DNA from: DASPWV01 sp046727855
GTDB taxonomy: Bacteria > Acidobacteriota > Vicinamibacteria > Vicinamibacterales > UBA2999
DNA length: 30,165 nucleotides
Direction: 5' to 3'
Assembly (NCBI GenBank): GCA_046727855.1
Contig: JBKPDL010000170.1
Span: 1 to 30,165, forward strand
The translations under genes and the position numbers were made by a program. The notes beneath the pieces were generated by a model. The model was not told the DNA's origin, searched no databases, and saw only the letters and a list, made by a program, of their open reading frames with translations. How positions within the stretch are numbered: position 1 is the stretch's first letter; the number at the start of each line of letters is the position of its first letter. Of this stretch, positions 15,557 through 24,130 are shown one piece after another.

Positions 15557-18034
15557 ATGCTGAACGATCTCCGCTATGCCGTGCGGTGGCTTCTGCGCAG
15601 CCCCGGGTTTGCGGCGGTGGCGGTTCTGTCGCTCGGACTTGGAATCGGAGCCAATACGGCGATGTTTTCGCTGGTGGATGCGGTGCTGCTCCGGCCGCTG
15701 CCCGTCGAACGGCCCGACACGCTTGTGGATGTCTTCACCAGCAGCCCCGACGGAGATCGCTACGCCACCAACTCGTATCCCGACTTTCTCGATCTGAGAG
15801 CCCAGAACACCGTTTTCAGCGACATGCTCGGGTACAGCCCGATGTTCGCGCCGCTCAATCTCGGCGATCGCGCGCGTCTGGTCATGGGCCACATCGTCAC
15901 CTCGAATCATTTTGATCAGCTCGGCGTGCGTCCGTTTCTCGGACGAATGTTGCGTCCCGCGGACGATGAGCCTGGGGCGGAGCGCGTGGTGGTGATATCG
16001 CACGCGATGTGGCGGCGCGACTTCGGCGGCGATCCGTCAGCCGTCGGCCGCGCCCTGCGGCTTCGCGGTCTCGACTACACGATTGTGGGTGTGGCGCCGG
16101 CGTCGTTTATCGGCGTCGTCCCGCTGCTCGCGCCGGAGTTGTGGCTGCCCGTTGCACACGTGGAGGAAATCGAGCCGGCCGGTATCAACTCCAACATCCC
16201 ATCGCCGACCGGCCGAACGCGGCTCGAGCGCCGCGGCAACCGATGGATGTTCGTCAAAGGCCGTCTCAAGCCCGGCGTGACGGCGCAGCAGGCAAACGCG
16301 AACCTTCAGTTGCTCGGGCGGCAACTTGCCGCGGCTTACCCCGCGACCAACAAAAACAGCGAACTCTCTGCGTTTCCGACCAACGATGTCCGTTTTCTCG
16401 TCCCGCAAGCCAGCGGGCCGATCTCCATTGGCGCGGCGGCGGTGATGGCGATCGTCGGGCTGGTGCTGTTGATCGCCTGCGCGAACGTCGCCGGCATGCT
16501 GCTCGCCCGCGCCTCGTCGCGCCGTCGCGAGATCAGCATTCGGCTGGCGATTGGCGCGAGCCGCGCTCAGCTCGTGCGGCAAATGCTCGTCGAAGGTGTC
16601 GTGCTCGGCCTTGCCGGAGCAACCGTTGCGTTGAGTATTGCGTGGATGGCGGTTCGCGTGCTTTCCGCGATTCGGCTGCCGTTCCCCGGAGCGCCCGGAT
16701 TCGATCTCCGCCTCGACATGCGCGTGATGGCATTTGCCCTGATCGTCGCGGCCGTGTCCGGACTCGTGGCCGCGTTAACCCCCGCGCTCAAGTCCGCGTC
16801 CCCGCGTGTTGCCGGCGATCTCCGCGGCGAAGCGCCGCTCGCGCGCGTCGGCACGCGCCGCTGGTCGCTGCGCGAGGCGCTCGTGGTCGGCCAACTCGCG
16901 CTTACGGCGGTGTTGCTGGTCGTGGCCGGACTCTTGCTGCGCACGCTCGCGGCTGCGCAATCAGCCGACGTAGGGTTCCGCATCGACGGTCTGGCGTTGA
17001 TCTCGTTCGATGCCGAGATGGTGCGCTACTCGCGCGAGCGATCGGCGCAGTTGTTCGAGCAGTCGCTCGCACGGATCAAGGCGCTGCCGGGCGTCGAGTC
17101 GGCGGCGATCGTGTCGCCGCGGCTGCCGTTCGACATCAACTTCAGTCAAACGACAATTCGCGTTGACGGCAAGACCTACAAGTCTGACACCGATGGCGAG
17201 TTGGTTTCGAATGTGGCTGTTTCGCCCGACTACTTCGCCACGCTCGGCATTCCGGTGATTGAGGGCCGTGGGTTCACCAGCGCCGATCGCGAAGAGATGC
17301 CGCTTGTGGCGGTGGTCAACGAGACCATGGCGCGCCGCTTGTGGCCGGATGGCAGCGCCGTCGGCCGCACCTTCACGATGGCGTACGGCAAGCGGCAGTA
17401 TCAGGTCGTCGGAGTCGTCGGTAATCACAAGGTGCATTCCGTCGGCGAGCGGCCGACGCCATACCTGCATTTCGCCGATGCCCAGGAGCGTTCCACCTAT
17501 CGGACGATCGTGGCGCGCACGCGCGGCGATGCGGCGCACCTGCTCGCCGCGATGCGCCGCGAGCTGCTGGCCATCGAGCCTGGTCTCGTGTTCGTGCGCA
17601 GTGAGACGATGGCCGCCTCGGTGGCGACGTCGCTTCTGCCCGAGCGCGCGGGTGCGACGCTGGCGACTGGTTTTGGCGGCATCGGAACGCTGCTCGCCGC
17701 CATCGGGCTTTACGGTGTCATTGCCTACTCGGTGTCGCGGCGCACGCGCGAGATCGGCATTCGCGTCGCGCTCGGCGCCAATCGCGGGCAGGTGCTCGGC
17801 ATGGTCATGCGCCAGGGCCTCACGGTAGCCGCCATCGGCGCCGCCGTGGGCGCCGTCATCGCCGCCGTCGTCGCCCGTCTTCTCAGCGGCGTGATCTACG
17901 GCATTAGCGCGGCCGATCCAATCGCTTGGGGCGGCGCGTTGATCGCACTTATTGCAGCCGCCGCACTCGCCAACTACATTCCGGGGCGACGCGCCATGCG
18001 CGTCGATCCCGTGACCGCGCTGCGGGTGGAGTAA
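15557..18034 (+). CDS. ADOP-type duplicated ABC permease (MacB/FtsX-like)
   Basis: This 825-residue inner-membrane protein belongs to the acidobacterial duplicated orphan permease type: two MacB periplasmic-core plus FtsX permease units fused in tandem. The N-terminus (LRYAVRWLLRSPGF, then VAVLSLGLGIGANTAMFSLVDAVLLRPLP, with a membrane helix at about 17-40) is diagnostic. Unit 1 has a soluble core to about 245 and FtsX helices at about 290-400, including RRREISIRLAIGASRAQLVRQ. Unit 2 repeats this, with SRRTREIGIRVALGANRGQVL near 730 and the closing GRRAMRVDPVTALRVE. The ATG at 15557 has GGAGGA eight bases upstream and removes 18 non-conserved residues. No ATPase gene is adjacent, consistent with orphan status. 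Transport or mechanotransmission of lipoproteins or peptides is possible but unproven. Confidence 0.92.
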   Translation: MLNDLRYAVRWLLRSPGFAAVAVLSLGLGIGANTAMFSLVDAVLLRPLPVERPDTLVDVFTSSPDGDRYATNSYPDFLDLRAQNTVFSDMLGYSPMFAPLNLGDRARLVMGHIVTSNHFDQLGVRPFLGRMLRPADDEPGAERVVVISHAMWRRDFGGDPSAVGRALRLRGLDYTIVGVAPASFIGVVPLLAPELWLPVAHVEEIEPAGINSNIPSPTGRTRLERRGNRWMFVKGRLKPGVTAQQANANLQLLGRQLAAAYPATNKNSELSAFPTNDVRFLVPQASGPISIGAAAVMAIVGLVLLIACANVAGMLLARASSRRREISIRLAIGASRAQLVRQMLVEGVVLGLAGATVALSIAWMAVRVLSAIRLPFPGAPGFDLRLDMRVMAFALIVAAVSGLVAALTPALKSASPRVAGDLRGEAPLARVGTRRWSLREALVVGQLALTAVLLVVAGLLLRTLAAAQSADVGFRIDGLALISFDAEMVRYSRERSAQLFEQSLARIKALPGVESAAIVSPRLPFDINFSQTTIRVDGKTYKSDTDGELVSNVAVSPDYFATLGIPVIEGRGFTSADREEMPLVAVVNETMARRLWPDGSAVGRTFTMAYGKRQYQVVGVVGNHKVHSVGERPTPYLHFADAQERSTYRTIVARTRGDAAHLLAAMRRELLAIEPGLVFVRSETMAASVATSLLPERAGATLATGFGGIGTLLAAIGLYGVIAYSVSRRTREIGIRVALGANRGQVLGMVMRQGLTVAAIGAAVGAVIAAVVARLLSGVIYGISAADPIAWGGALIALIAAAALANYIPGRRAMRVDPVTALRVE

Positions 18035-18044
18035 CATTCGCAGC

Positions 18045-19664
18045 ATGGCATTTCCGAATTTCCGCTACTTCTGGTCGCTCGCCGGCGTCCTGGCGGCGAT
18101 TCTCACTGTTTCTGTCGCCGCACAGCAGATGCAGCCGACGCCCAATCGGCGATCGGGTGAGGGCGACGGTCCGTACGATCGCCTCGTAATCCGCGGCGTC
18201 ACCGCGATCGACGGCACTGGCGCCGCGCCGCGCGGGCCGATGGACATCGTGATTGCACAGGATCGAATCGAGCAGATCGTCAGCGTCGGTTTTCCCAAGC
18301 TGCCGATCAACGAGCGGAACCGGCCGGCCAAAGGGACCAAGGAGATCGACGGCACTGGCATGTACGTGATGCCGGGTTTTGTGGATCTGCACGTCCACTG
18401 CGGCGGCGGGCAGGCCACCGATCCTGAATACGTCTACAAACTCTGGTTGGCGCACGGCGTCACCACCGTGCGCGGCGTGCCGTGCGGCGCGATGGACTGG
18501 TCGCTGCAGCAGCGCGAGCTCTCGGCCAAGGATCAGATCGTTGCGCCGCGCATCTTCGCGTACCACCGTCCGTTTACCGGCGAAGGATGGGACGGCTCGA
18601 AGCCGCGCAGCGCCGACACGGCGCGCGAGTGGGTGCGCTTTGCCGCCAAGAAAGGCATTGACGGTCTCAAGCTCGGGCTCGAAAACGAAGATCCGGACGT
18701 CATGGCTGCGCTGCTCGACGAAGCGAAGAAAGTCGGGCTCGGTTCGACGGCTCATCTCGATCAGCGCGTCGTCGTACGAATGACGGCGCGCGACGCGTCG
18801 CGTCTCGGCCTGGGCGCGTTGACCCACTTCTACGGACTCTTCGAATCGCTGCTCAAAGACTCGAGCATTCAGGCGTATCCGCCGAATCAGAATTCAAGCG
18901 ACGAGCAGCACCGCTTCGGCCAGGTCGCTCGACTCTGGGACAAGATTCATCCGCGCGGCAGCGATCAGTGGAGTGCGTTGATCAAGGAGTGGGTGGATCG
19001 GCGGTTCATTCTCGATCCCACGATGACGATCTATTCGGCGAGCCGCGACGTCATGCGCATGCGCAACGCCGACTGGCACGAGAAGTACACGCTTCCGTCG
19101 CTGTGGGACTTCTATCAGCCGAATCGCCTGGCGCACGGATCGTACTGGTTCGACTGGACCACCGAGGACGAAATCGCGTGGCGCAACTTTTACCGCGTGT
19201 GGATGTCGTTCGTCAACGACTACAAGAACGCGGGCGGACGGGTCACTACAGGATCCGATTCGGGCTTTATCTATCAGACCTACGGCTTCGGCTACATCAA
19301 CGAGTTCGAGATGCTTCAGGAAGCCGGTTTCCATCCGCTCGAAGTGATTCGCTCCGCGACCCTTTTCGGCGCGGAGGCGCTGCACGAGCCGAAAGGAAAG
19401 GCGATCGATTTCGGCATCCTCCGACCCGGACTCAAAGCCGATCTGGTGATGATCAAAGAAAACCCGCTGCAGAATTTCAAAGTGCTCTACGGTACAGGCA
19501 CACTCCGCATCAACGACGCCACCAACAAGCCCGAACGTGTCGGAGGAATCGATTTCGTCGTCAAAGACGGCATCGTCTACGATGCGAAGAAGCTCCTGGC
19601 CGATGTGGCCGCGAAGGTTGAGAAAGCCAAGACGGCGCGCCGCACGACCACGTCGCAGCAATGA
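18045..19664 (+). CDS. secreted amidohydrolase-superfamily metallohydrolase
   Basis: This exported enzyme is 539 residues with a signal peptide (about 1-26, ending SVAAQQ). It carries the amidohydrolase metal ligands: H116 and H118 (DLHVH), candidate H237 (STAHLD), H261 (THFYG) and the catalytic D405 (GSDSG). The N-terminal small beta domain and the closing segment (FGILRPGLKADLVMIKENPL, then IDFVVKDGIVYDAKK) are typical of imidazolonepropionase/dihydroorotase-like members. The substrate is unknown; hydrolysis of a cyclic amide, peptide or related bond is expected. It begins 11 bases after the permease and its stop overlaps the cytochrome start (ATGA), so these genes are probably co-transcribed. 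The Ala/Lys/Thr-rich tail after residue 520 looks unstructured. Confidence 0.88.
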   Translation: MAFPNFRYFWSLAGVLAAILTVSVAAQQMQPTPNRRSGEGDGPYDRLVIRGVTAIDGTGAAPRGPMDIVIAQDRIEQIVSVGFPKLPINERNRPAKGTKEIDGTGMYVMPGFVDLHVHCGGGQATDPEYVYKLWLAHGVTTVRGVPCGAMDWSLQQRELSAKDQIVAPRIFAYHRPFTGEGWDGSKPRSADTAREWVRFAAKKGIDGLKLGLENEDPDVMAALLDEAKKVGLGSTAHLDQRVVVRMTARDASRLGLGALTHFYGLFESLLKDSSIQAYPPNQNSSDEQHRFGQVARLWDKIHPRGSDQWSALIKEWVDRRFILDPTMTIYSASRDVMRMRNADWHEKYTLPSLWDFYQPNRLAHGSYWFDWTTEDEIAWRNFYRVWMSFVNDYKNAGGRVTTGSDSGFIYQTYGFGYINEFEMLQEAGFHPLEVIRSATLFGAEALHEPKGKAIDFGILRPGLKADLVMIKENPLQNFKVLYGTGTLRINDATNKPERVGGIDFVVKDGIVYDAKKLLADVAAKVEKAKTARRTTTSQQ

Positions 19665-20632
19665 GAACGCTGATAAATGTTGTCCTGATCCTGATCGTTC
19701 TGATCGTTGTTGTCGCGGTGGCGGGCGTGGGGTTCCTATATGCCCGCTACCCGAACATCCCGCCAGCCGAGAACATTACCGTTCAAGCGACGCCAGAAAA
19801 GATCGCGCGCGGCGAGTATCTGTCGGAACACGTCACCGGCTGCACCGTGTGTCACGCTGTTCGTGACTATACGAAGTACGGCGCGCCGGTGAAGCCTGAA
19901 ACGATCGGTTCCGGCGGCGAGTTCTTCGGCGACGAATCAGCAGGCTTTGCCGTTTACAGCAAGAACATCACGCCCGAGGGAATCGGCGACTGGACCGACG
20001 GGCAGCTCATTCGCGCGTTCACGGCCGGCGTCAACGCGGAAGGCGATCCGTTGTTCCCAACCATGCCGTATCCGCGATACGCACGCTTGTCGCGTGAGGA
20101 TGTCGAAGCCCTCGTCGCGTACGTGCGTACCTTGAAGCCAATCCGCCGCACTTTGCCGGAGCGGCAGCTCCCTTTCCCGCTGCCGCTGATTGTGCGAACC
20201 ATGCCGCAGCCGGCACAGCTGCGACCGGCGCCGGCTAAGACCGACAAGGTGGCATACGGCGAGTACATGACCAACGCCGCGGTGTGCGCCGAGTGTCACA
20301 CGCCGAGCGACGACAGAGGCGTACCCCTACCGGGACGTGAGTTCTCCGGCGGCGCAGACATGAAGCTGCCGTCCGGGGGCATCGTGCGGCCGGCCAATAT
20401 CACGCCTGATGCGGACACAGGAATCGGTACGTGGTCGGAAGACGATTTTCTCGCCAAGTTTCGCGCCTGGCGCGGCGTGGAGCCGCGCGCGCTGAACGCG
20501 CAGGAGCAACGCGAAAACACGTATATGTCGTGGCTGATGTATGCGGGAATGGAAGACGACGATCTGCGGGCGATCTATGCCTACTTGCGCTCACTCAAGC
20601 CTGTAACACACCGCGTGAAGAAATTCAATTGA
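19661..20632 (+). CDS. membrane-anchored diheme cytochrome c
   Basis: This 323-residue periplasmic electron-transfer protein has an N-terminal anchor (about 3-28, VVLILIVLIVVVAVAGVGFLY) and two c-type heme sites, C61-T-V-C64-H65 and C209-A-E-C212-H213. Each is in a similar domain with the NITPxxxxGIGxWxxxxxxxxxR pattern (first near 105, second near 245). That pattern is typical of cytochrome subunits of alcohol and aldehyde dehydrogenases. No dehydrogenase is encoded here; the partner immediately upstream is a secreted amidohydrolase, with which it shares an ATGA overlap. It may accept electrons from another periplasmic dehydrogenase. Its stop lies in the palindrome TCAATTGA, shared with the convergent gene. 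Confidence 0.92.
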   Translation: MRTLINVVLILIVLIVVVAVAGVGFLYARYPNIPPAENITVQATPEKIARGEYLSEHVTGCTVCHAVRDYTKYGAPVKPETIGSGGEFFGDESAGFAVYSKNITPEGIGDWTDGQLIRAFTAGVNAEGDPLFPTMPYPRYARLSREDVEALVAYVRTLKPIRRTLPERQLPFPLPLIVRTMPQPAQLRPAPAKTDKVAYGEYMTNAAVCAECHTPSDDRGVPLPGREFSGGADMKLPSGGIVRPANITPDADTGIGTWSEDDFLAKFRAWRGVEPRALNAQEQRENTYMSWLMYAGMEDDDLRAIYAYLRSLKPVTHRVKKFN

Positions 20633-21398
20633 GCAGCGCGGCGAGCGCGGACCATTTTGCTTCGTGCACGACGCGCTCGATCAGCTCCTCGTTTCCTTGC
20701 GCGGTGACCGTGATGCTGCGGATCGCGTGACCGCCCGCGTTTGCCCGAGAGCGCAGCGTAAAGGTCGCGGCGCTTTCATTGGGCGTGTCACGCCGTGTTT
20801 CGAGTGCCGCGAACGAGCCAAATCCCACCAGCAGCGTAGCGGGCGACCACCGTTCGTAGTCTGTCTGCAGTTCTTTGTCCTCGACACGCATCCAGGCGCC
20901 CTTCACACGCACGGCAATCTGACTTCCTGGAATCGTAGGCTTCGTCCGGTCGGCGTCGTCCGCCACAGCACCCAGTGACGTCTCAGGTTTGTTCGCCGCG
21001 ACCACGATCTCGAGTCCGGCGTCGGCTTCTGCTTTAGAAACCTTGCCTTCGAGCCGCTGCATCTCCTGCATCGCGGCAGCAAGCTGCGCCGGCGACGTCC
21101 CGCCACCACGGGCGACCTCCTTCATCTTGAGATCCTGGCCAGTGTCGATCAGCCTCGTGATCACGACTCGCCGCTCGCCGGTCTGCTCAGACGGGGCAGT
21201 GGTCGCTGTCGAATCCAGTACCCACGTGCCCATCTGCGCCGCCGCGGTGTCGCTCGGAAGCGCATAGAGAAAGGAAAACGCTTCGCGCACCGCCGCGTCA
21301 AAGCGGGCGACATCAGCCGAGGAAAGGGGCTCCTGCGTGTGGCCGATTCCTTGCGCCAGGAAGCCGACGGCGAGCACAAGGGCGGTGAGCCGTTTCAC
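20625..21398 (-). CDS. secreted protein of unknown function
   Basis: This 257-residue protein has a clear signal peptide (KRLTALVLAVGFLAQGIGHTQ) but no family I recognise. The mature part has an N-terminal helical region, a beta-rich middle (MGTWVLDSTATTAPSEQ, then RRVVITRLIDTG), a helix AQLAAAMQEMQRLEGKVSKA, and strands to the end. The GTG at 21398 is selected because it starts the signal peptide; a longer reading frame running upstream to 21713 passes through the SDR gene and is spurious. It converges with the cytochrome gene by eight bases and diverges from the SDR at 21441, with 42 bases between them. Confidence 0.72.
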   Translation of the reverse strand: MKRLTALVLAVGFLAQGIGHTQEPLSSADVARFDAAVREAFSFLYALPSDTAAAQMGTWVLDSTATTAPSEQTGERRVVITRLIDTGQDLKMKEVARGGGTSPAQLAAAMQEMQRLEGKVSKAEADAGLEIVVAANKPETSLGAVADDADRTKPTIPGSQIAVRVKGAWMRVEDKELQTDYERWSPATLLVGFGSFAALETRRDTPNESAATFTLRSRANAGGHAIRSITVTAQGNEELIERVVHEAKWSALAALLN

Positions 21399-21440
21399 AC
21401 AGAGATTATCTGCTACATTCCATCGCGGAGAGCAGAACGC

Positions 21441-22229
21441 ATGGATCTTGGCTTGAAGGGGAAACGAGCGCTCGTCATGGCGGCGAGCCGTGGCCTCGGG
21501 TTTGCCTCGGCGCGGGCGCTCGCACAAGAGGGCTGCAACCTCGTGATCTGCAGCCGCGACGAGCAGCGCATCAACGAGGCGGCGACGACAATACGGCACG
21601 ACACGGGTGTGCGCGTACGCGCTATCGCTGCCGACGTGAGCGGCGAGAAAGAAGCTGCGATGCTCGTCGACGCAGCCCGCGCCGAATACGGTGGTCTCGA
21701 CATCGTCGTGCACAACGCGGGCGGCCCGCCCGCCGGCGAGTTCCTGGCGATGACAGACGCACAGTGGCAGAAAGCGTTCGAGCAGAACCTTCTGAGCCTG
21801 GTGCGCATCGTCAACGCCGCCGTGCCCGAAATGAAGCGCGCGGGCGGCGGCCGCATCCTCACCATCGCATCGTCTTCAATCAAGCAGCCGATTCCGAACC
21901 TCGTGCTCTCGAACGCGCTTCGTGCAGGCGTCTGGGGCCTGGCCAAAACGATTGCGCGCGAGCTGGCGCCATTCGGCATTCTCGTCAACGTGATTGCGCC
22001 GGGGCGCATTCAGACCGAGCGGATCGATGAGCTCGATGCCGCCAACGCGACGCGGCTCGGACGACCAGTCGAAGAGGTCAGACGTGATTCAGTGGCGTCG
22101 ATTCCGCTGGGCCGCTTGGGCCGCCCAGCGGAGCTCGCCAACCTCGTCGCGTTCCTCGCCTCAGATGCGGCGAGTTACATCAGCGGCCAAGCGATCGTGG
22201 TGGACGGCGGCGCTGGAAACGCGTTGTAG
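21441..22229 (+). CDS. atypical short-chain dehydrogenase/reductase with altered catalytic motif
   Basis: This 262-residue SDR is related to the group usually labelled 3-oxoacyl-ACP reductase-like. The nucleotide loop reads MAASRGLG (13-20), so the usual T-G pair is replaced by M-A. At the position of the YxxxK dyad the sequence is S157-NAL-R161, so Tyr becomes Ser and Lys becomes Arg, while serines at 144-146 remain. HNAGGPPAG replaces NNAG. The C-terminus (LGRLGRPAELANLVAFLASDAASYISGQAIVVDGG) is fully canonical. This pattern matches a known subgroup of SDR-like proteins lacking the classical tetrad, so the protein is probably functional with a different reaction. GGAG lies about ten bases before the ATG. 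Confidence 0.87.
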   Translation: MDLGLKGKRALVMAASRGLGFASARALAQEGCNLVICSRDEQRINEAATTIRHDTGVRVRAIAADVSGEKEAAMLVDAARAEYGGLDIVVHNAGGPPAGEFLAMTDAQWQKAFEQNLLSLVRIVNAAVPEMKRAGGGRILTIASSSIKQPIPNLVLSNALRAGVWGLAKTIARELAPFGILVNVIAPGRIQTERIDELDAANATRLGRPVEEVRRDSVASIPLGRLGRPAELANLVAFLASDAASYISGQAIVVDGGAGNAL

Positions 22230-22330
22230 GCTAGACAAGGCACGTCGTTTTGAACCTTGTTGAACGCATAGCTTGCGGACCGCCGGAGCGCCGAGCTTCG
22301 CCTTGCTGGCACGACACGATGCAAACACTC

Positions 22331-22520
22331 ATTTGCGTCGTATCTGCGTTTATCTGCGTTCACCGTATCCGCGTTATCTGCGTCCATCTGCGTGCCAGTA
22401 TCTGCGTCCATCTGCGTCCACGTTGTCTGCGTCCATCTGCGTCAAAAACCATCTGCGTCTATCTGCGTCAAAAACCATCTGCGTGCATCTGCGTCCCGAC
22501 CCATCTGCGTCCATCTGCGG
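22331..22520. repeat. TCTGCGT tandem repeat tract with higher-order dimers
   Basis: About 14 copies of TCTGCG fill the gap between the convergent SDR and cupin genes. From about 22375 they form pairs: TCTGCGT, three bases, TCTGCGT, then an 8-9-base linker, giving a superperiod of 24-26 bases repeated about five times. One dimer unit with linker CAAAAACCA occurs twice. The tract ends one base before the cupin stop codon. Reading frames across it are low-complexity (DADGRR-like) and are not genes. Confidence 0.8.
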
Positions 22521-22521
22521 A

Positions 22522-22842
22522 CTAACGGTAATCGTCGCGGGTCGGCGCAAAGACATCAAGGACCCGGCACGCGGTGATCGCGCGGCCCGAGTGCGGCACA
22601 TTTGGCGGGATCACGAGGGCCGTTCCCGGCGTCAGGCGATGCGTGACGCCGCCGGCGGTGACCTCGAGCTCGCCTTCGAGCACGTTGACCGTCTGTTCAT
22701 GTGGATGCTGATGTTCGGGAAAACTCGCGCCGGGATCAATCTCTACCCACGACTGCGATGTGCGGGCACTGTGCACGACCCGAGCACGAATCCCAGGGAA
22801 GATCTCACGAACAGCGACCCCGTTGACGATAACCAGGCTCAT
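22522..22842 (-). CDS. cupin-domain protein
   Basis: This is a small single-domain cupin of 106 residues, presumably cytoplasmic and metal-binding. Motif 1 is visible as H44-Q-H46 with E49/Q50 and the following GELEV strand; motif 2 (PGTALVIPPNVPHSGRAI) supplies another His. Such proteins bind or isomerise small molecules or act as sensors; the substrate is unknown. It is divergent from the lytic transglycosylase, with 80 bases between the starts, and convergent with the SDR across the repeat tract. Confidence 0.83.
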   Translation of the reverse strand: MSLVIVNGVAVREIFPGIRARVVHSARTSQSWVEIDPGASFPEHQHPHEQTVNVLEGELEVTAGGVTHRLTPGTALVIPPNVPHSGRAITACRVLDVFAPTRDDYR

Positions 22843-22922
22843 GGCTCTCGTATATCACCTCGGCAACCAGCTTGACGAGGTCTGGCGTCACCGTTGCACG
22901 GATACTATGGTTGAGGGCGCGA

Positions 22923-24071
22923 ATGTCCGGTCGTACGCATCTGGTTCTGCTGGCCGGCGCTGTGCTCATCATGACGTGGATGCCCACGCATGGTGTGCGC
23001 GTCGAAGCGCGGGCGCCGGAAGCGAGGTCGCTGCCTGCGGAAGGCCCTCAGGCCGTCGGTGTCGCGCCTGTCGTTCCCGGCGCGACCGAGCTCCCACGTC
23101 AGGAGTTCGACACATGGCTTGACGGTGTCCGCAAGGAAGCGCTCGAGCGCGGCATCCGTCAGGCCACTGTCGACGCCGCATTCAACGGCCTGGAGCCCCT
23201 TCCGATTGTGGTCGAGCGCGATCGCTCCCAGGCCGAGCTCGTCCTCTCGCTCGATGAATATTTGAATCGCCGCTTGACCAAGCGGTTCATCCGCACCGGC
23301 CGCGAGATGGCGGCCAGTCATCGCCCGTTGCTGCGGCGTGTCGCCTCCGAGTATGGCGTCGAGTCGAAGTACCTCGTGGCGATTTGGGGAATCGAATCCA
23401 ACTACGGACGGTTTCAAGGTGTGCGGCCGACGATCCAGGCGCTGGCGACGCTGGCGTGGGACGGCCGCCGCGGCGAGTTCTTCAAGGGTGAATTGTTCAG
23501 CGCGCTCGAAATCGTGGATCTCGGATATATCGGCCTGCCGCAACTGCAAGGCTCGTGGGCCGGGGCGATGGGCCAAACCCAGTTCATGCCGTCGAGTTAT
23601 CTCAAGCACGCGCAGGATTTCGATCGAGACGGCGATCGCGACATCTGGCATTCCGAAGGCGACATCTTCGCGTCGATTGCGAACTACCTGAAGGCCTACG
23701 GGTGGATCGACGGTCAGACATGGGGGCGTGAGGTCAAGCTGCCCCCAACTGGCGCGCTGCCGGTGGTCGAGAAAGTCGGTCTACGCACGAGTGGTTGCCG
23801 TGCTCATCGAGAGATGACCAACGCCGTGCCGCTCGCGCGCTGGAGCGAGCTTGGTGTCCGCACGCTCAATGGCGCGGCGCTGTCCAAGGTCGATCGCAAC
23901 GCGTCGCTGATTCACAACGGCCGGCGGTCGTTTCTCGTCTACAGCAACTACGAAGCGCTGCTTGGCTACAACTGTGCGCACACCTACGCGCTCAGCGTCG
24001 CGCTGTTGGCGGATCGTATCGGCTCGCAGCAGACTGCTGAAACAGGTTCTTTTTCCATTTTCGCATTTTGA
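22923..24071 (+). CDS. MltB-type lytic murein transglycosylase
   Basis: This exported peptidoglycan-cleaving enzyme forms 1,6-anhydro-muropeptides. The 382 residues include an N-terminal signal or anchor (LVLLAGAVLIMTWM), a Pro/Ala-rich linker, and a catalytic SLT_2 domain. That domain contains the active-site Glu in WGIE158SNYGRF and the family signature GAMGQTQFMPSSYLKHA near 215, followed by DGDRDIWHSEGDIFASIANYLK. The ATG at 22923 is chosen because longer versions add residues before the signal. The C-terminal tail (NYEALLGYNCAHTYALSVALLADRI) is typical of the family, so the protein is full length. No lipobox Cys is apparent, so it may be soluble periplasmic. Confidence 0.93.
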   Translation: MSGRTHLVLLAGAVLIMTWMPTHGVRVEARAPEARSLPAEGPQAVGVAPVVPGATELPRQEFDTWLDGVRKEALERGIRQATVDAAFNGLEPLPIVVERDRSQAELVLSLDEYLNRRLTKRFIRTGREMAASHRPLLRRVASEYGVESKYLVAIWGIESNYGRFQGVRPTIQALATLAWDGRRGEFFKGELFSALEIVDLGYIGLPQLQGSWAGAMGQTQFMPSSYLKHAQDFDRDGDRDIWHSEGDIFASIANYLKAYGWIDGQTWGREVKLPPTGALPVVEKVGLRTSGCRAHREMTNAVPLARWSELGVRTLNGAALSKVDRNASLIHNGRRSFLVYSNYEALLGYNCAHTYALSVALLADRIGSQQTAETGSFSIFAF

Positions 24072-24130
24072 ATTTCGTCTTCACGTTGCGGGGGTGTTTT
24101 TCAGCAACCTGCCAACGGTAAGATCGAGGC

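Noticed and set aside
16961..18046. 361-codon antisense frame in the ADOP permease
   Set aside because: It is a shadow frame, rich in Arg, His and Asp, with no motif.
22331..22520. Possible CRISPR array
   Set aside because: Repeats are only 7-10 bases with 3-9-base linkers, far too short for CRISPR repeats and spacers, and no cas genes are present.
22175..22601. Several frames with DADGRR- or ICVHLR-like repeats
   Set aside because: They are translations of the TCTGCGT repeat tract and have no protein-like composition.
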